A DNA stretch of 6,882 bases from Pseudomonadota bacterium. Its GTDB lineage: Bacteria > Pseudomonadota > Alphaproteobacteria > Acetobacterales > Acetobacteraceae. Position numbers and translations under genes: made by a program. Below the pieces are notes generated by a model. That model was not told the origin of the DNA. It saw only the letters and a program-made list of their open reading frames with translations, and ran no database searches. Of this stretch, positions 4,493-6,882 are shown in pieces; position 1 is the first letter of the stretch; each line of letters opens with the position of its first letter. The stretch spans positions 1 through 6,882 of the forward strand of contig JAKAQU010000155.1 in assembly GCA_021819535.1 (NCBI GenBank). The letters are read 5' to 3'.

Positions 4493-6073
4493 TTAATGCC
4501 GGAAATGCCGCATGGAGGTGAACACCATGGCGATGCCGGCGGCATCGGCGGCGGCGATCACCTCGGCATCGCGCACCGACCCGCCCGGCTGGATCACCGC
4601 CGTCGCGCCCGCCGCGATCACCGCCTCCAGCCCGTCGGCGAAGGGGAAAAACGCATCGGAGGCGGCGACACTGCCGATCGTGAGCGTCTCGGCGCCGGCC
4701 GACTTGGCGGCTTCCGAGGCTTTCCAGGCGGCGATCCGGGCGCTGTCGACGCGGCTCATCTGCCCGGCGCCGATCCCGACCGTCGCCCCGCCCTTGGCGT
4801 AGATGATGGCGTTCGATTTGACATGCTTGCAGACGCGGAAGGCGAACAGAAGATCGGCGATTTCGGCCGCCGAGGGCGCGCGCCGGGTGACGCATCTGAG
4901 ATCCGCGGCGGTGATCCGGCCGCTATCCCGGGTCTGGGCGAGAAACCCGCCGGCGAGTGATTTGAAAGTGAGCCCCGCCGCCGCCGGATCGGGGAGGCTG
5001 CCTGCCAGCAGCAGGCGGAGATTCTTCTTCCGCGCGAGCAAAGCGATGGCCTCATCCTCGGCGGCCGGGGCGATGATGACCTCGGTGAAAATCGCGGCGA
5101 TGCGTCGGGCGGCCTCCGCATCGAGGGGGCGGTTCAGGGCGACGATGCCGCCGAACGCGGAAACCGGATCGCAGGCCAGGGCTTTTTCCCAGGCTTCGGC
5201 CGGGGTTTGGGCGGTCGCAACCCCGCAGGGGTTGGCGTGCTTGACGATCACCACGGCGGGCTCGGCGAACTCGGCAACGCACTCATAGGCGGCGTCGGTG
5301 TCGTTGAGATTGTTGTAGGAGAGTTCCTTGCCCTGCACCTGGCGCGCCGTCGCGACGCCGGGACGATCCCCTTGGGGGCGATCATCATGCCGATAAAACG
5401 CCGCCTCTTGGTGTGGATTTTCGCCATAGCGGAGCACCGCCTGGCGGGTTGCGCTGAGCGTCAGGCGGGCGGGAAACGCCTCGCCGCGGGCGAACCAGGC
5501 GGCGATCGCCGCGTCATAGGCCGCGGTCCGTGCATAGGCCGCCCCGGCCAGCGCGATGCGCGTCGCGCGCGTCAATCCGCCGTTCGCCGTGATCTCGGCC
5601 AGCACTTCCTCATATTGCGCGGGATCGGTGAGCACGGTGACGAAATCGTGGTTCTTGGCCGCCGCCCGGATCAGCGCCGGGCCGCCGATATCGATGTTTT
5701 CGACGCACTCCGCCTCGCTCGCGCCGCGCGCGACGGTCGCTGCGAACGGATAGAGATTGACGACGACGAGATCGATCGGCGCGATCCCGTGCGCTGCCAT
5801 CGCCGCGCGATGGGCGGGGAGATCGCGCCGGCCGAGAATGCCGCCATGGATTTGCGGGACCAGGGTTTTGACGCGACCGTCGAGGATTTCGGGAAATCCG
5901 GTGTATTCCGAGACCTCCCGCACCGCGATCCCGGCGTCCCGGAGTGCCCGCGCCGAGCCGCCGGTCGAGAGAATTTCGACCCCGCGCGCGGCGAGGGCGG
6001 CGGCGAGCGGCACCAGCCCGGTCTTGTCGGAGACCGAGATCAGGGCGCGATGGATGGGAACGAGATCGGTCAT
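4493..6073 (-). CDS. purH: Bifunctional AICAR formyltransferase / IMP cyclohydrolase
   Basis: 526-residue enzyme that performs the last two steps of purine synthesis: formyl transfer from 10-formyl-THF to AICAR, then ring closure to IMP. The N-terminal cyclohydrolase domain (about 1-200) shows ISVSDKTG (12-19), STGGSARALRDAGI, GRVKTL with Lys69, VNLYPF with Tyr108, ENIDIGGP with Asp128 and Lys140. The transferase domain (about 200-526) shows RYGENPHQ, VKHANPCGVA with the catalytic Lys278-His279 pair, SAFGGIVALNR, KSNAIIYAKGGATVGIGAGQ, SRVDSARIA and the C-terminal DAFFPFADG and IQPGGSVRD. It is full length and all expected active-site residues are present. One local departure is LVPQIHGG where LHPKIHGG is more usual. 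The ATG overlaps the glycosyltransferase stop by ATGA, with AGGTGA 6 nt upstream. Confidence 0.98.
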   Translation of the reverse strand: MTDLVPIHRALISVSDKTGLVPLAAALAARGVEILSTGGSARALRDAGIAVREVSEYTGFPEILDGRVKTLVPQIHGGILGRRDLPAHRAAMAAHGIAPIDLVVVNLYPFAATVARGASEAECVENIDIGGPALIRAAAKNHDFVTVLTDPAQYEEVLAEITANGGLTRATRIALAGAAYARTAAYDAAIAAWFARGEAFPARLTLSATRQAVLRYGENPHQEAAFYRHDDRPQGDRPGVATARQVQGKELSYNNLNDTDAAYECVAEFAEPAVVIVKHANPCGVATAQTPAEAWEKALACDPVSAFGGIVALNRPLDAEAARRIAAIFTEVIIAPAAEDEAIALLARKKNLRLLLAGSLPDPAAAGLTFKSLAGGFLAQTRDSGRITAADLRCVTRRAPSAAEIADLLFAFRVCKHVKSNAIIYAKGGATVGIGAGQMSRVDSARIAAWKASEAAKSAGAETLTIGSVAASDAFFPFADGLEAVIAAGATAVIQPGGSVRDAEVIAAADAAGIAMVFTSMRHFRH

Positions 6074-6882
6074 GGCGGGTCACCTATGCGTTCGGGATGG
6101 CACGCGGGATAGACCGCGAGCCCGAGATGCTCAAGCGTGCGCGCGATCACCTTGGCCTCGTCGTAAAGTGCGACCGCCCGCGCCCGCGCCGCCTCCCCCA
6201 TGCAGGCGCGCAAGGCGGGATCGTGGGCGAGGCGCGCGAGGGCGGCGGCGAGCGGGGCAACCGCCATCGGCGGGACGAGAAGCCCGGTCTCCTCCGGCAC
6301 CACTTGTTCGCGCGGCCCCCTGATATCGGTCGCGACCACCGGCAATCCGGTCAGCATCGCCTCGATCACCGACATCGGCAGCCCCTCGAAATGGCTGGGC
6401 AGCGCGAAAATGTCGGCGCTCGCCAGCAGATCGGCGATATCGGCGCGATAGCCGAGCCGCCGGAGCCGCGCGCCGAGCCCGGCTTGCACGAAAAAAGGCT
6501 CGAGATCAGGGCCATGATCGCTCGCCAGGCGGTCGCCGACCACCCATAACTCGGCCTCGGGCACGGAGCGCATCGCCGCCAGCAATTCGGGATGGCCTTT
6601 GTGGCGAACCAGGCGCGAGACGATGATGACGACGACGCGCGCTTCGGGCACGCCGAGTTCGGCGCGGATCCGGGCGCGGGCCGCCGGGTTGGGGCGAAAC
6701 CGCGCGGGATCGCGGCCATTGCCGATGGCGATCGGGGCGCGAGCGATGCCGAGCCGCCGCGCGTCATCCGCTTCCTCGCGGGAGACGGTGAAATAGATAT
6801 CGGTGACGCGCCCGCCGAGCCATTCGAGCGCCAAAGCGAGGCCGCGACGCCAGAGCGGCCCCGGCTGATTGAACAAAAATCC
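6070..6882 (-). CDS. Family 4 (GT-B) glycosyltransferase, 5' end outside window
   Basis: The last 270 residues of a glycosyltransferase. It transfers a sugar from a nucleotide donor, probably at the inner face of the cytoplasmic membrane for a polysaccharide or lipid-linked glycan. The visible part starts in the linker between the two Rossmann domains (GFLFNQPGPLWRRG). TDIYFTVSREEADDARRLG follows, then the donor-binding domain: VIIVSRLVRHKGHPELLAAM with the typical basic HKG site, ELWVVGDR, ADIADLLASADIFALPSHFE, and the E-x7-E motif EGLPMSVIE (the Glu codons are 6385-6387 and 6361-6363), then GLPVVATDIRGPREQV and ETGLLVPP. A TTG at 6876 is not the start, since the frame continues upstream and about the first 100 or more residues are absent. 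Acceptor and sugar cannot be told. It overlaps purH by 4 nt, so the two share a message. Confidence 0.92.
   Translation of the reverse strand, partial: GFLFNQPGPLWRRGLALALEWLGGRVTDIYFTVSREEADDARRLGIARAPIAIGNGRDPARFRPNPAARARIRAELGVPEARVVVIIVSRLVRHKGHPELLAAMRSVPEAELWVVGDRLASDHGPDLEPFFVQAGLGARLRRLGYRADIADLLASADIFALPSHFEGLPMSVIEAMLTGLPVVATDIRGPREQVVPEETGLLVPPMAVAPLAAALARLAHDPALRACMGEAARARAVALYDEAKVIARTLEHLGLAVYPACHPERIGDPP
6080..6085 (-). promoter_or_regulatory. Strong ribosome binding site of purH
   Basis: AGGTGA on the minus strand, 6 nt before the purH ATG and inside the last codons of the glycosyltransferase gene. It fixes the purH start and allows strong independent initiation on a shared message. 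No separate purH promoter can be recognised in this coding overlap. Confidence 0.7.

Noticed and set aside
5207..6112. 301-codon plus-strand open frame opposite purH
   Set aside because: purH is unambiguous and full length on the other strand. This frame has shadow composition.
6074..6112. A purine riboswitch or PurR-type operator in front of purH
   Set aside because: The upstream region is glycosyltransferase coding sequence, with no recognisable aptamer or operator.
6874..6876. TTG at 6876 as the glycosyltransferase start
   Set aside because: The frame stays open to the window edge and the whole N-terminal Rossmann domain would be missing, so the gene continues outside.

Overview
The window is GC-rich, densely packed DNA from an alphaproteobacterium, probably of the Acetobacteraceae/Rhodospirillales. 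This is inferred from an ATP12-family F1-ATPase assembly factor (a family of alphaproteobacteria and mitochondria), the codon and base composition, and an AT-rich intergenic hairpin of a style I recall from Acetobacteraceae. There are eight protein genes. Two run off the window edges. I see no tRNA, rRNA, CRISPR array, IS element or phage gene.

Positions 1-3643 (plus strand) hold a tight operon: a RluA/RluC-type 23S rRNA pseudouridine synthase (5' end outside the window), an AsmA-family envelope protein, an ATP12-family chaperone and an acylphosphatase. Stops and starts overlap by ATGA or are 1 nt apart, so translation is probably coupled throughout. The AsmA gene has two low-complexity linkers. 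One is a 15-nt in-frame minisatellite with regularly spaced G runs. The other is a Pro/Gly linker whose DNA forms a very stable predicted hairpin.

Positions 3644-3703 separate the converging gene sets and contain only an imperfect inverted repeat.

Positions 3704-6882 are all on the minus strand. In transcription order they hold a family-4 glycosyltransferase (5' end outside the window), purH overlapping it by ATGA, an AT-rich hairpin, a 102-residue DUF6306-like protein, and a small cupin. The cupin carries the full metal and active-site residue set that I recall from the manganese cupin hydroxynitrile lyase of Granulicella tundricola.

Most of the window is housekeeping: rRNA modification, purine synthesis, ATP synthase assembly and envelope homeostasis. 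The least understood part is the two-gene unit at 3704-4413. There a shortened DUF6306-like protein overlaps the cupin, and a run of nine C in the first gene is placed so that a one-base slip would fuse the two reading frames.
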